From assembly GCF_003058265.1 (NCBI RefSeq), contig NZ_QBUK01000010.1:1-64000 (forward strand): a DNA stretch of 64,000 bases, read 5' to 3'. The notes below the pieces were generated by a model. The model did not search any database. It had not been told where the DNA came from and worked only from the letters and a program-made list of their open reading frames with translations. Source of the DNA: Flagellimonas amoyensis. Lineage in GTDB: Bacteria; Bacteroidota; Bacteroidia; Flavobacteriales; Flavobacteriaceae. The translations under genes and the position numbers were made by a program. Position 1 is the first letter of the stretch, and every line of letters begins with the position of its first letter. Of this stretch, positions 25,576 to 34,946 are shown piece by piece.

Positions 25576-27426
25576 ATGAAACGTTTACGCTTTTTCTTCT
25601 TTTCAGCCCTGGCCAGTGCCTCAATCGTGACCGCACAGCAAAGCGGCCAATGGCAACAACATGTGGATTACACCATGGATGTGGACATGGATGTGAAAAC
25701 CTATCAATATACAGGAACACAAAAACTGGTCTATACCAACAATTCCCCAGACGAACTGGGCCGTGTATTCTATCATCTGTATTACAATGCCTTCCAGCCC
25801 GGAAGTGAGATGGACATCAGGCTACAGAACATTAAGGACCCGGACAAGAGAATGATGGAAAATGGCAAGAGCAGGATTTCCACGCTTTCCGAAACTGAAA
25901 TGGGCTATCTGCACGCAGTGACCCTTACCCAGGACGGACAACCGGTTTCTTTCAAGGAAGAAGGGACCATTCTTGTTGTGGACCTCGCCAAACCCATCCC
26001 ATCTGGAGGAAAGACCACTTTGGAAATGACTTTTAAAGGTCAGGTTCCCCTTCAGATCAGACGTGCCGGAAGGAACAGCAGTGAGGGTGTGGCGCTTTCC
26101 ATGAGCCAGTGGTATCCCAAGCTTTCGGAATACGATTTTGAAGGTTGGCACCCCAACCCATACATTGCCAGGGAGTTCCATGGGGTATGGGGCGATTTTG
26201 ACGTAAAGATCACCTTGGACAAGGAATATACCGTGGGCGGAACGGGATACCTACAAAATTCCCAAGAGATCGGGCATGGTTATGAAGCCCCCGGCACCAA
26301 GGTAAAGACCAAGGGCAAGACCCTGACATGGCACTTCAAGGCCCCAAATGTGCACGATTTTATGTGGGCGGCCGACCCGGAATACATCCATGACATCCTT
26401 GAGATGGAAGACGGGCCCACCCTTCATTTTTACTATAAGAACAACCCGGAAATCATTGAAAACTGGAAAAAACTACAGCCAAAGACCGCTGAGGCGATGG
26501 CCTTTTTCAGTAAGAACATTGGAAAATATCCCTACGAGCAATATTCGGTGGTACATGGTGGTGATGGGGGAATGGAGTATGCCATGAGCACGTTGATCAC
26601 TGGCGGACGCGAACTTGGAAGCCTTGTCGGGGTCATGGTGCACGAAATGGCGCATTCATGGTTCCAGCATGTACTGGCCACCAACGAATCCGAACACGAG
26701 TGGATGGACGAGGGCTTCACCTCCTTCATCAGCAGCCTTTGCATGAACGAGATCATGCAGCAGGAAAAGCAAAACCCCTTCGAGGGGTCGTACAGGGGCT
26801 ACTATGCCTTGGTGAACTCCGGTCTGGAAATGCCCCAGAGCACCCATGCCGATCGCTACACCACCAATTTTGCCTATGGCATATCGGCCTATAGCAAAGG
26901 TTCTATTTTCCTTTCCCAATTGGGCTACATCATTGGACAGGACAAGCTGATGGAGACCATCAAAAAATATTATGACGATTTCAAGTTCAAGCACCCTGTG
27001 CCCAACGACATCAAAAGGACTGCGGAAAAGGTTTCCGGCATGGAACTGAACTGGTACCTGACCGATTGGACCCAAACGACCAACACCATCGATTATGGCA
27101 TAAAAAGCGTTGAGGCCGATGGCGATAAGACCAAGATCTCTTTGGAGCGCATTGGGGAAATGCCCATGCCCTTGGACATTTTGGTGGTCGGGGAAGACGG
27201 CTCACAAGAAACCTATTACATTCCTTTGCGAATGATGTTCGGGGAAAAGGACAACCCTTATCCCGATCTTAAAAGAACGGTTTTGGACAATTGGCCCTGG
27301 GCATACCCTTCCTATGAATTCACATTGGACATGCCCCTGGAAAACGTGAAGGCCATCATGATAGACCCATCACAGCTGATGGCCGACGTGGATGGCGAGA
27401 ACAACGTATATCAAGCGGGGCAATAA
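25576..27426 (+). CDS. M1 family metallopeptidase (aminopeptidase-like)
   Basis: 616 residues with a signal peptide (about 1-20, ending TAQQ). The zinc site is His356-Glu357-x-x-His360 (VHEMAHSW) with Glu379 18 residues on (WMDEGFTSF), the exact M1 gluzincin spacing. Upstream GDGGMEYAMSTLITGG is the substrate-binding GxMEN-like loop in a variant form (GGMEY). It should be a periplasmic or surface aminopeptidase. The tight 2-nt gap makes it co-transcribed with the S8 peptidase; a terminator follows at 27455. Confidence 0.9.
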   Translation: MKRLRFFFFSALASASIVTAQQSGQWQQHVDYTMDVDMDVKTYQYTGTQKLVYTNNSPDELGRVFYHLYYNAFQPGSEMDIRLQNIKDPDKRMMENGKSRISTLSETEMGYLHAVTLTQDGQPVSFKEEGTILVVDLAKPIPSGGKTTLEMTFKGQVPLQIRRAGRNSSEGVALSMSQWYPKLSEYDFEGWHPNPYIAREFHGVWGDFDVKITLDKEYTVGGTGYLQNSQEIGHGYEAPGTKVKTKGKTLTWHFKAPNVHDFMWAADPEYIHDILEMEDGPTLHFYYKNNPEIIENWKKLQPKTAEAMAFFSKNIGKYPYEQYSVVHGGDGGMEYAMSTLITGGRELGSLVGVMVHEMAHSWFQHVLATNESEHEWMDEGFTSFISSLCMNEIMQQEKQNPFEGSYRGYYALVNSGLEMPQSTHADRYTTNFAYGISAYSKGSIFLSQLGYIIGQDKLMETIKKYYDDFKFKHPVPNDIKRTAEKVSGMELNWYLTDWTQTTNTIDYGIKSVEADGDKTKISLERIGEMPMPLDILVVGEDGSQETYYIPLRMMFGEKDNPYPDLKRTVLDNWPWAYPSYEFTLDMPLENVKAIMIDPSQLMADVDGENNVYQAGQ

Positions 27427-27454
27427 AGATCATTATCACGATAAGACAAAAAAA

Positions 27455-27480
27455 GGGCGGCCATTTGTGCCGCCTTTTTC
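27455..27480 (+). terminator. Intrinsic terminator after the peptidase operon
   Basis: GGCGGC (27456-27461) and GCCGCC (27469-27474) form a stem with a 7-nt loop, followed by TTTTTC. It closes the S8-M1 transcript 30 nt after the M1 stop codon. Confidence 0.85.
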
Positions 27481-27600
27481 ATTGGTGCCGATCATTGTTC
27501 CAAGAGGGAACTTTAGCCCTCCCTTCTTTTCAATGATTCCAAATATATTTAAGTACTTTGTTGCGATGAATTGTCCAAAAGGCATTCCGTGAAAAACAAT

Positions 27601-28002
27601 ATGGTTCCAGACACTCCCAAACTGACCTTTGCAAAAAAAGAGCGCTTAAAGAGCAAAAAGCTTTTCGAGACCCTTTTTGCCGAAGGAAAGAGCCTGCGCG
27701 AACCCCCCTTGAAGCTCATCTACACCAAAACCCCTGCCGAGCAGGATGTCCCCGTCAAGGTCGCTGTGGTGGCCCCGAAGAAAAAGTTCAAGCGCGCCGT
27801 TGATCGTAACCGCATCAAGCGGTTGTTGCGGGAGGCCTACCGACTGAACAAGCCCCTTATTTTTAACAACATTGAAGGAAATTTTGCGTTCATATTTTTA
27901 TACCTTGGTCATAAGATGCCCGATTATGAAGAGATTGAAAAGGCCATGAAACAACTGTTGGTGGCCTTTCTAAAAAAAGAATCCCATGAGAAGAATCCTT
28001 AA
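27601..28002 (+). CDS. rnpA: Ribonuclease P protein component
   Basis: 133 residues. The RNA-binding signature is KFKRAVDRNRIKRLLREAYR, preceded by LTFAKKERLKSKKLFETLF and VKVAVVAPKKK. The protein assists the RNase P RNA in trimming tRNA 5' ends. The ATG at 27601 is chosen since family members start just before this KKERL segment; an open frame extends 30 nt further upstream. The 3' end overlaps the S41 protease by 17 nt, so the two are translationally linked. There is no rpmH upstream, which differs from the classical rpmH-rnpA pair. Confidence 0.93.
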   Translation: MVPDTPKLTFAKKERLKSKKLFETLFAEGKSLREPPLKLIYTKTPAEQDVPVKVAVVAPKKKFKRAVDRNRIKRLLREAYRLNKPLIFNNIEGNFAFIFLYLGHKMPDYEEIEKAMKQLLVAFLKKESHEKNP

Positions 28003-29617
28003 AAAAAAGCTTGTCGTTCCCTTTTTGGCGGTCGCTGTCCTGGTCGGGGCAAGTAGTTTCAGTTTCAAGAGCGATTTTTTCGAGATTGCCAAACAGATAG
28101 AAATCTTTACCACGCTCTTCAAGGAACTCAACATGAACTATGTGGACGAGACCAATCCGGCAGAACTCATGGATTCGGCCATCAAGAACATGTTGGACGA
28201 ACTGGACCCCTATACCCGTTTTCTGAACGAACAGGACGTAGAGGCTTTTAGGATCAACAACTCGGGCGAATATTCGGGTATCGGTGCACTGATCCGTTCC
28301 TATGAAAGCAAACTTCTTATCGTGGAACCCTATAAAGGTTATGCTGCGGACAAGGCCGGCCTAAAGGCCGGGGATGAGATCATCAAGATCGGGGAGACCA
28401 AGGTCTCGGATTTTGACGACGATGCCGGGGAACTGCTAAAAGGGGCCAATAACACTGCTGTCGAAGTCACCTTTGTGCGGCAAGGGGAAACCAAGACCGC
28501 CACCATAACCCGTGAGGGCGTGGAGGTGGATGCTGTCCCTTTCTACGATATGATCGATGACAAAACAGGGTACATTGTCCTTTCCCGTTTCAATGCCAAA
28601 GCTTCCGGCCAGACCAAATCCGCGATGCAGGACCTAAAGGGACGTGGGGCCGAAAGATTGGTGCTGGACCTTAGGGGAAATCCCGGGGGCCTGCTCACCG
28701 AAGCCATCAACGTGACCAATCTATTTGTGGCAAAAGGGGAACTCATCGTCACCACAAAATCCAAAGTGAAAAAATTCAACCAAGAATATCGGACCCGAAA
28801 CCAGCCTGAAGATATGGAAATCCCTTTGGTGGTCTTGGTGGATGGTAAAAGTGCCTCCGCCAGTGAAATTGTATCGGGGAGCCTACAGGACCTGGATAGG
28901 GCAGTGGTGATGGGTGCCCGCAGTTTTGGAAAAGGACTCGTACAGCGGCCGCTCAAACTGACCTATGGCACGCAGCTGAAGGTGACCATTTCCAGGTACT
29001 ACACCCCATCGGGCCGTTGCATCCAGTCGCTGGACTACTGGAACAGGGACGAGGGTGGAAATGCCGTCCGCAACACCAACTTTAATGAATTTACCACCCG
29101 GAATGGCCGAAAGGTCTGGGACGGTGGCGGCGTTATGCCCGATGTGGACATCCAGTCGCTGAGGACCAACTCCCTCATCGATGCATTGCATACGAACAAC
29201 ATCATCTTTGATTTTGCCACGAACTACTACTACGACCATTCCTTTGCCGGGGTCGATGGATTTGCTTTTTCAGATGCGGATTATGCCGCCTTCAAAAAAT
29301 ATGTGATGGAACAGAACTTCACTTTCCAGACCAAGACCGAAGAATTGTTGGAACAGTCCATCAATGCGGACGACTCCCTTTTGGGGGCAGAGGTACAGGA
29401 AAAATACAAAGACCTGCTCTTGGCCGTGAACCGGGGCAAAATTTCCGCATTGGATACTTACAGGACCGAAATCCAGAAAAGTCTGGAAGACGAGATCATT
29501 ACCCGATATTTCTACCGGGAAGGCCTCTACAAGCATTTTCTGCAAAAGGATGACGCCATACTGACCGCCCAAGGGCTTCTTGCCGATGGCTCGAAATACA
29601 AAAGCCTGTTGAATTAG
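27986..29617 (+). CDS. S41 family C-terminal processing peptidase
   Basis: 543 residues with an N-terminal signal or anchor (FLAVAVLVGASSFSF). A PDZ domain covers about 85-170 (GIGALIRSYESKLLIVEP), and the protease core shows the Ser-Lys dyad: Ser291 in SASASEIVSG and Lys316 in FGKGLVQ, with the spacing of Prc/CtpA. It cleaves C-terminal tails of envelope proteins. The gene overlaps rnpA by 17 nt and no terminator lies between them. The C-terminal 150 residues are a helical extension common in Bacteroidota members. Confidence 0.92.
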   Translation: MRRILKKKLVVPFLAVAVLVGASSFSFKSDFFEIAKQIEIFTTLFKELNMNYVDETNPAELMDSAIKNMLDELDPYTRFLNEQDVEAFRINNSGEYSGIGALIRSYESKLLIVEPYKGYAADKAGLKAGDEIIKIGETKVSDFDDDAGELLKGANNTAVEVTFVRQGETKTATITREGVEVDAVPFYDMIDDKTGYIVLSRFNAKASGQTKSAMQDLKGRGAERLVLDLRGNPGGLLTEAINVTNLFVAKGELIVTTKSKVKKFNQEYRTRNQPEDMEIPLVVLVDGKSASASEIVSGSLQDLDRAVVMGARSFGKGLVQRPLKLTYGTQLKVTISRYYTPSGRCIQSLDYWNRDEGGNAVRNTNFNEFTTRNGRKVWDGGGVMPDVDIQSLRTNSLIDALHTNNIIFDFATNYYYDHSFAGVDGFAFSDADYAAFKKYVMEQNFTFQTKTEELLEQSINADDSLLGAEVQEKYKDLLLAVNRGKISALDTYRTEIQKSLEDEIITRYFYREGLYKHFLQKDDAILTAQGLLADGSKYKSLLN

Positions 29618-29793
29618 GAAAACGGGGCTTCGTTTTTGACACAGGACAACCCAAAAAGCACTTCCGTCGGTTCATGGGCCATTTTATGGGTTCATCAGTG
29701 GTCTTTGTTTGCTACTTTGACCGAAAACTTGTCCATGTCCCATGCTAGGACAGTCAAAAAGGCGCATCATTAACCCAAAAAGAACTGATCGCC

Positions 29794-30075
29794 CTAAAAT
29801 CCGGAAAAAACCACTTTTGGAGCTTCTGGTCCAAAAGGGCTTTGATGGACTCCACAATCATAGGGGTTATAAATACGTCCCTCATCATCCGTTTCCGTGT
29901 ATTCCTCTTCTTGGTCCTGACCCCTGTCCTTCGCTTGATTTTCGGAAATGGAAATTTAGGAGGATTGTGCCGTAGTCGCTTCTTTTTCTTCCGTCAGGGT
30001 CTTCGGATCTTTTTGGGGACTATGGCACGATGGAAAGGCCAAAAATAAAATGGCAATTAGAACTGTGGTTTTCAT
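29794..30075 (-). pseudogene. Small lipoprotein gene with an in-frame stop codon
   Basis: The minus-strand frame starts MKTTVLIAILFLAFPSCHSP, a lipoprotein signal with the lipobox FPSC, and runs 39 codons to a TAA at 29958-29956. The same frame then stays open for 53 more codons (acidic, e.g. EEEYTETDDEGRIYNPYDCG) to a TAG at 29796-29794. The simplest reading is a 93-residue lipoprotein broken by one nonsense codon; a 39-residue product or a sequencing error are alternatives. I do not recognise the family. The rest of the 29618-30266 gap holds nothing else that I can see. Confidence 0.5.
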
Positions 30076-30266
30076 GGTCGGTTATTGATTTGGGATTGTT
30101 TCCGTGAAAAGTAGCTCAATTTAGTCTATCGCAAAGCCACCAATTGACGGAGCCCCGTTTGGGTTTACGGAATGCCCATTTTGATCGACCGAAAGCCGGC
30201 ATCCGTCAATTTTGCATTTTTATTTCATTCGGTTTTCATACATTTCCAAAACATATTTGATTCTTA

Positions 30267-31217
30267 ATGCCAAAAATCAATCGGGACGATATACAGCTAA
30301 TTGCCCAAAACAGCAATTGGTCCGAAGGTGGGGTCGCCAAGTTCCTGGAGGAGCATGTCTATTCCAACCAACCTTCGTGGCGCAAATTCCTGTCGTTGCT
30401 GCTTTTGGGGCTCGGCATTTCGTTCAGCACTGCGGGCATTGTTTTCTTTTTTGCCTACAATTGGGCCCAACTTCACCGTTTTGCCAAGCTTGGACTTATC
30501 GAGGGGCTTGTAGTATTGGTTTTTTTATGCCTTTTTCTGATAAAGGCCAGCCCTTTGGTCAAAAAAACAATACTTGTTGGTGCATCGGTTTTGGTGGGTG
30601 TTCTCTGGGCCGTTTTTGGACAAGTCTATCAAACCGGGGCCAATGCCTATGATTTTTTTCTTGTATGGACCCTTTCCATTGCGGTGTGGACCCTTATTTC
30701 CAATTTTTCCCCGCAGTGGGTGGTTTTTATTGCACTTATCAACATTACATTGGTTCTCTATTCAGAACAAGTGGCACATGACTGGGACGGGGCGTTGCTC
30801 TATTTGTTGCTTTTTGCCATCAACAGTTTGTTCCTTCTGGCCTTTCTGGTCCTACCCAGATTCAACCAAATAAAAGCCTATCCCTATTGGTTTACCTCCT
30901 TGTTGGCCTTGGCTGTGTTGGCCATTGGCACGGTGGGCGTTTCCGGCGGAATCTTCGATAAGGCCAACCCTTCATTTGTGTTGCTTTTGATTTCCACGAT
31001 CATAGTGTTCGGGTCAGGGATAGGCTATGGCCTGAAAACAAAAAGCCTCTTTTATCTGTCCATCATTCCCTTTGGCCTGATCATCATTTGTTGTGCCCTC
31101 TTGCTGAACATTTCTGATGATGCGGGCATGCTCTTTGCCATCGGGGTGTTCATAATTGCAAGCATTACGCTATTGATCAAGACCTTATTGGGCCTTCAAA
31201 AGAAATGGAACGCATGA
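30267..31217 (+). CDS. DUF2157 domain-containing membrane protein
   Basis: 316 residues. A soluble N-terminus of about 35 residues (DDIQLIAQNSNWSEGGVAKFLEE) precedes about eight hydrophobic segments, the DUF2157 layout. The function is unknown. It is the first of three genes with overlapping ends (ATGA with the next), matching a conserved DUF2157-DUF4401-GDYXXLXY set of inner-membrane proteins. The start is the ATG at 30267. Confidence 0.85.
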   Translation: MPKINRDDIQLIAQNSNWSEGGVAKFLEEHVYSNQPSWRKFLSLLLLGLGISFSTAGIVFFFAYNWAQLHRFAKLGLIEGLVVLVFLCLFLIKASPLVKKTILVGASVLVGVLWAVFGQVYQTGANAYDFFLVWTLSIAVWTLISNFSPQWVVFIALINITLVLYSEQVAHDWDGALLYLLLFAINSLFLLAFLVLPRFNQIKAYPYWFTSLLALAVLAIGTVGVSGGIFDKANPSFVLLLISTIIVFGSGIGYGLKTKSLFYLSIIPFGLIIICCALLLNISDDAGMLFAIGVFIIASITLLIKTLLGLQKKWNA

Positions 31218-32278
31218 AACAGCTGGAAAAAATAATGGATGCCGTTCGGGCCACAGAAGGAAGCGGATTTCAGTACGATGAAGCCGCCATTCTTTCCGAA
31301 TGTGGGGAAAAGAAAGGAAAAAACTCGAGCGTTGTCATTAAGATTCTTTCCGTTTTTGGTGGGTTGCTTGCCACTTTGGCCTTTGTGGTGTTCCTTTTTA
31401 TCCTGGGCATTTATAGTTCTGAATGGGGAATGCTGCTATTGGGAATTGTCCTTGCGTCCGTAGCCGTTTTCATTGATAGAACATACAACAGCTTTATCCT
31501 GGATACGTTCAGTGTCTGTTTCTTTGTGCTTGGGGTCATTCTCTTTGCCTTGGGATTGGCTTTTTTGGAGGTCAACGAGAATCAGGTTGCCCTAATGGTC
31601 ATCCTAATGGCACTGGGCAGTTTGGCCATCACCCAAAACTATGTCATTTCCTTTATTTCCATCATCACCATAGGTGCTGCCATGTTGTTTTTGATTATGT
31701 CGTACCACATCTCCAATGCCATCCATGGCTATCTGCTTTTTTATACGCTCCTTCTTTCCTATTGTTTTTTGAATGAGGCCAAACTGTTGACAAGCTCTCG
31801 AAAACTGGCACAACTGAACGGGCCTTTACGCATCGGGTTGGTTTTTTGTCTGCTTTTTGGACTTGTAGCGGTTGGAAAAAGTGGGCTTGCCCCGATATCT
31901 GGAAATTATCTCTGGATCTCTTCTGTGGCGTCCATTGGCCTCATACTATACTTGGCATGGCAGGTGTTGGCCAGGTTTGGCATTGCCGGCCAGAAGAAGG
32001 TCCTGATGTTCGTGCTGTGTGTTTTCACCCTATTGCCCACCTTGTTCGCCCCGGCCATTTCAGGAGCTTTGCTGATTGTGCTGCTCAGTTTTTGGGTCAA
32101 TTACAAAACCGGATTTGCTATTGGGATCATTGCCTTGATCTACTTTGTGATCCAATATTATTATGATTTGTCCCTGACGCTGCTCACCAAATCCATCATA
32201 CTGTTTTCGTCCGGCGTGGTGTTTCTGGTTTTTTACTTTTTTTTCACCCAAATGACCAAGACCGATGAAGAAGTATAG
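31214..32278 (+). CDS. DUF4401-type polytopic membrane protein
   Basis: 354 residues with a short cytosolic N-terminus (about 45 residues) and nine or ten membrane segments from about 48 to 345. The order and the neighbours identify it as the DUF4401 partner in the DUF2157 set. The ATG at 31214 is chosen because it overlaps the upstream stop (ATGA); an ATG at 31205 is also in frame. The biochemical role is unknown. Confidence 0.8.
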   Translation: MKQLEKIMDAVRATEGSGFQYDEAAILSECGEKKGKNSSVVIKILSVFGGLLATLAFVVFLFILGIYSSEWGMLLLGIVLASVAVFIDRTYNSFILDTFSVCFFVLGVILFALGLAFLEVNENQVALMVILMALGSLAITQNYVISFISIITIGAAMLFLIMSYHISNAIHGYLLFYTLLLSYCFLNEAKLLTSSRKLAQLNGPLRIGLVFCLLFGLVAVGKSGLAPISGNYLWISSVASIGLILYLAWQVLARFGIAGQKKVLMFVLCVFTLLPTLFAPAISGALLIVLLSFWVNYKTGFAIGIIALIYFVIQYYYDLSLTLLTKSIILFSSGVVFLVFYFFFTQMTKTDEEV

Positions 32279-32753
32279 CTGGATCATCATACTGGCGAAT
32301 TTGCTGCTCTTTTTGGGGTATTTCAACTATTCCGTGGTGCAAAAGGAAAACCTGTTGGAGGAGGGAACCCTCGTCTTTATGGAGCTGGCCCCTGTGGACC
32401 CCCGTTCGTTGATGCAAGGCGACTATATGGACCTTCGCTACAAATTGCCCAGCGAAATGGCCCTTGACAGCATTCCCAAGCGCGGCTATTGTGCCCTCGA
32501 ACCCAATGCTTTTGGCGTTGTGCAGCATATCCGATTCTTGACCGAGGGGGAAAATGCGAAACCGAACGAGTTTTCCATCAAGTATACCAAAAAAAGTTGG
32601 TGGGGGATAAATATCGGGGCCGAATCCTATTTTTTTCAGGAAGGAGACGCAGAAAAATATGAGAATGCCAAGTATGGTGGACTCCGGATAGATGGTGAGG
32701 GAAACAGCCTCCTCGTCGGTTTGTATGATGATAATTTAAAAAAGTTGGAATAA
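32265..32753 (+). CDS. GDYXXLXY-domain protein
   Basis: 162 residues: an N-terminal membrane anchor (about 5-25, SWIIILANLLLFLGYFNYSV) and a periplasmic domain with GDYMDLRY near residue 52, the motif that names the family. The start overlaps the DUF4401 gene by 14 nt. It is the last gene of the three-gene membrane set. The function is unknown. Confidence 0.87.
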   Translation: MKKYSWIIILANLLLFLGYFNYSVVQKENLLEEGTLVFMELAPVDPRSLMQGDYMDLRYKLPSEMALDSIPKRGYCALEPNAFGVVQHIRFLTEGENAKPNEFSIKYTKKSWWGINIGAESYFFQEGDAEKYENAKYGGLRIDGEGNSLLVGLYDDNLKKLE

Positions 32754-32768
32754 ATCCTATTTTTGGGC

Positions 32769-34004
32769 ATGCAAGAACTCAAGGTCTGTGAACTTTTTGC
32801 CGGAGTGGGCGGTTTTCGTCTGGGATTGGAAAAAACAGGACACTACAAAGTAGTGTGGAGCAACCAATGGGAGCCCTCCACCAAAATGCAGCACGCATCG
32901 TTGGTCTATGAGGCCCGTTTTGGGGCTGCCAACCATACCAATGCCAATATTGAGTCCATCCCCTCCTCCTTGATTCCCGACCATGATATTCTGGTGGGCG
33001 GTTTTCCGTGCCAGGACTATTCCGTGGCCACCTCCTTGAAAAATTCCAAAGGACTTATCGGCAAAAAGGGTGTACTTTGGTGGTCCATTCACCGTATTCT
33101 TTCCGAAAAAAAGAACAAGCCCAAATACCTTTTTCTTGAAAATGTGGACCGATTGTTGAAATCGCCGTCCTCCCAGCGGGGCCGTGATTTTGCCGTGATG
33201 CTCAGCAGCCTTTCCCAATTGGGCTATGCCGTGGAATGGCGTGTGATTAATGCGGCCGAGTATGGAATGCCTCAGCGCCGAAGGCGCGTTTTTTTTCTGG
33301 CGTACCACAAATCGACCCCCATTTTCAAAACACTCCAAAAAACCAAGCCCAAAGATTGGATCATGGAAAAAGGGACCATTGCTTCCGCTTTTCCCGTCGG
33401 CAATACTACCCAAAAAGTCGTATCCTTTAGTTTGGATCCGGATTTGGTGAAGCTTTCCGAACAATTCAATGCCAAAAAAGGGCTTTCTCCTTTCCTGAAC
33501 ACCGGAATTTGTGTCAACGGAAAGGTTTCCACAGTAAAAACCACTCCTTCCTACGATGGCTTGCGGACGCTGCTCTCGGATATTTTGGAAAATGGCTCCG
33601 CCGGTCCAGAGCTCTATATTGAGCAGGAAGAATTGCACAAATGGGAGTATCTAAAAGGCTCCAAAAAAGAAACCCGCCAGACCAAAGGCGGTTTTGAATA
33701 CCATTATAGCGAGGGAAGCATGGTGTTTCCCGATGCACTCGATCAACCTTCCAGAACTATCATAACCGGCGAGGGCGGTAAGTCCCCGTCCCGGTTCAAG
33801 CACGTGGTCCAGACCTCCAAGGGACTGCGAAGACTTTCCCCAGTAGAATTGGAACGGTTGAACATGTTTCCGGACAATCACACCCTCTTGGATGGAATCC
33901 CTGATGCCAAACGGGCATTTTTTATGGGAAATGCCTTGGTGGTGGGCATTGTGGAGCAGATAGGTTCTGCCCTGTTCCGGAACATATCCCAAATTGAAGA
34001 GTAA
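32769..34004 (+). CDS. DNA (cytosine-5-)-methyltransferase
   Basis: 411 residues. C5-methyltransferase motifs are in order: I FAGVGGFRLGLE, IV GGFPCQDYS with nucleophile Cys81, VI LENVDRLL, VIII QRRRRVFFLAYH, a variable target-recognition region (about 200-340), and IX/X RLSPVELERLNMFPDNHT with FFMGNALVVGIVEQIG. It transfers methyl from SAM to cytosine in a sequence I cannot predict. The ATG at 32769 is preferred over a TTG 6 nt upstream. The end overlaps a small unknown gene by 11 nt; no recognisable endonuclease is nearby, so it may be solitary. Confidence 0.93.
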   Translation: MQELKVCELFAGVGGFRLGLEKTGHYKVVWSNQWEPSTKMQHASLVYEARFGAANHTNANIESIPSSLIPDHDILVGGFPCQDYSVATSLKNSKGLIGKKGVLWWSIHRILSEKKNKPKYLFLENVDRLLKSPSSQRGRDFAVMLSSLSQLGYAVEWRVINAAEYGMPQRRRRVFFLAYHKSTPIFKTLQKTKPKDWIMEKGTIASAFPVGNTTQKVVSFSLDPDLVKLSEQFNAKKGLSPFLNTGICVNGKVSTVKTTPSYDGLRTLLSDILENGSAGPELYIEQEELHKWEYLKGSKKETRQTKGGFEYHYSEGSMVFPDALDQPSRTIITGEGGKSPSRFKHVVQTSKGLRRLSPVELERLNMFPDNHTLLDGIPDAKRAFFMGNALVVGIVEQIGSALFRNISQIEE

Positions 34005-34410
34005 TTTCAAAGCTGATCTTTCCAAAGAAAAACAACTCGCCGTCCTATTGGATTCCTACTATCAGAAACACTTGAAAAAGTATGCTCTTGAGCGGATTTC
34101 CGATTTTTATGCCTTGGTGACCAACATTTTTTCTGATGTGGACAAGGTGTTCACTTCGTGCAACATCACTTTTGTGAACCGTGAAAAACTCATCCTGCAT
34201 TTGTCCACACTGGGTTTGACGAGGGAGTTCTTTCAACAATTGGTACAGGACAACAGGGATGTGAACGGAAAGTTCATTTTGGAAAAGTTATGCCCAAAAA
34301 AGGAGGGGCTTCTCTACTTTTCGACCCAAAACAAGGCAGAAAAACCAGTAAACTTAATCTTGAGACTGGCCTATTTGGAGCAAATCGGGGTGGCGAAACG
34401 GTTGGTCTGA
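33994..34410 (+). CDS. Unknown 138-residue protein coupled to the methyltransferase
   Basis: I do not recognise this protein. It is helical and basic (LSKEKQLAVLLDSYYQKHLKKYALERISDFYALV) and has no internal Met, so the TTG at 33994, inside the end of the methyltransferase gene, is the only plausible start. The 11-nt overlap implies translational coupling. A gene in this place is often a restriction enzyme or a control protein, but no nuclease motif is visible. A palindromic repeat follows directly, so it could also be a shortened gene. Confidence 0.6.
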   Translation: MKSNFKADLSKEKQLAVLLDSYYQKHLKKYALERISDFYALVTNIFSDVDKVFTSCNITFVNREKLILHLSTLGLTREFFQQLVQDNRDVNGKFILEKLCPKKEGLLYFSTQNKAEKPVNLILRLAYLEQIGVAKRLV

Positions 34411-34422
34411 ATACACCCCTAA

Positions 34423-34458
34423 AGTCCCCTACCTACGGCAGGCAGGCCTCAAGGGGAC
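34423..34458. repeat. Palindromic intergenic repeat (REP-like)
   Basis: GTCCCC and GGGGAC frame an inner inverted repeat, CCTACCT and AGGCAGG. Short GC-rich palindromes with the CCTACCTACGGCAGGCAGG core are, from memory, dispersed in many Flavobacteriaceae genomes. Only this one copy was noticed in the window. It could fold into a stable hairpin in RNA from either side. Confidence 0.6.
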
Positions 34459-34505
34459 AATTCTCACTTTTGGAAAGAGTTTGGATACTTAAAAATATAG
34501 AATCA

Positions 34506-34946
34506 TTACTTTTTCAACATTCGCACATGTGGAATCCCGTCTTCCAAATAGTCATCGCCAAAGCGCTCAAAACCAAGCTCAGTGTAAAATTTGATAAGGT
34601 AGGATTGTGCCGAAATCTCAATAGCGGTGTCCGGAAAGCTTTCCTCTATTGTGGATAAAGAGGCTTCCATGATCATTTTTCCATAGCCATATTGCCGCTG
34701 ATCTTTCGCCACCACTACCCTTCCTATGCTGGCATTTTTAAAATAATCCCCGGGCTTGAAAATTCGGGTATAGGCCACTACTTGACCTTCTTTGATTCCC
34801 AAAACATGAAGGGCTTTTTGGTCCTTGTTGTCCATGTCCTGGTACACACAGTCCTGTTCCACGACAAAAACCTCGCTGCGGAGGCGCAAAACCTGATACA
34901 GCTCCGTGTTGGTAAGTCCATCAAATGTGTTGACCTTTATTTCCAT
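34506..34946 (-). CDS. GNAT family N-acetyltransferase (ElaA-like)
   Basis: 146 residues of the GNAT fold. LRSEVFVVEQDCVYQDMDNKD is the ElaA signature, and IGRVVVAKDQRQYGYGKMIME carries the acetyl-CoA pyrophosphate loop (Q/RxxGxG). Substrate unknown. The ATG at 34946 overlaps the stop codon of the CDF transporter (TGATG), so this is the third gene of the rpiB operon. A start 33 nt upstream is open but would lie inside the CDF gene. Confidence 0.86.
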   Translation of the reverse strand: MEIKVNTFDGLTNTELYQVLRLRSEVFVVEQDCVYQDMDNKDQKALHVLGIKEGQVVAYTRIFKPGDYFKNASIGRVVVAKDQRQYGYGKMIMEASLSTIEESFPDTAIEISAQSYLIKFYTELGFERFGDDYLEDGIPHVRMLKK

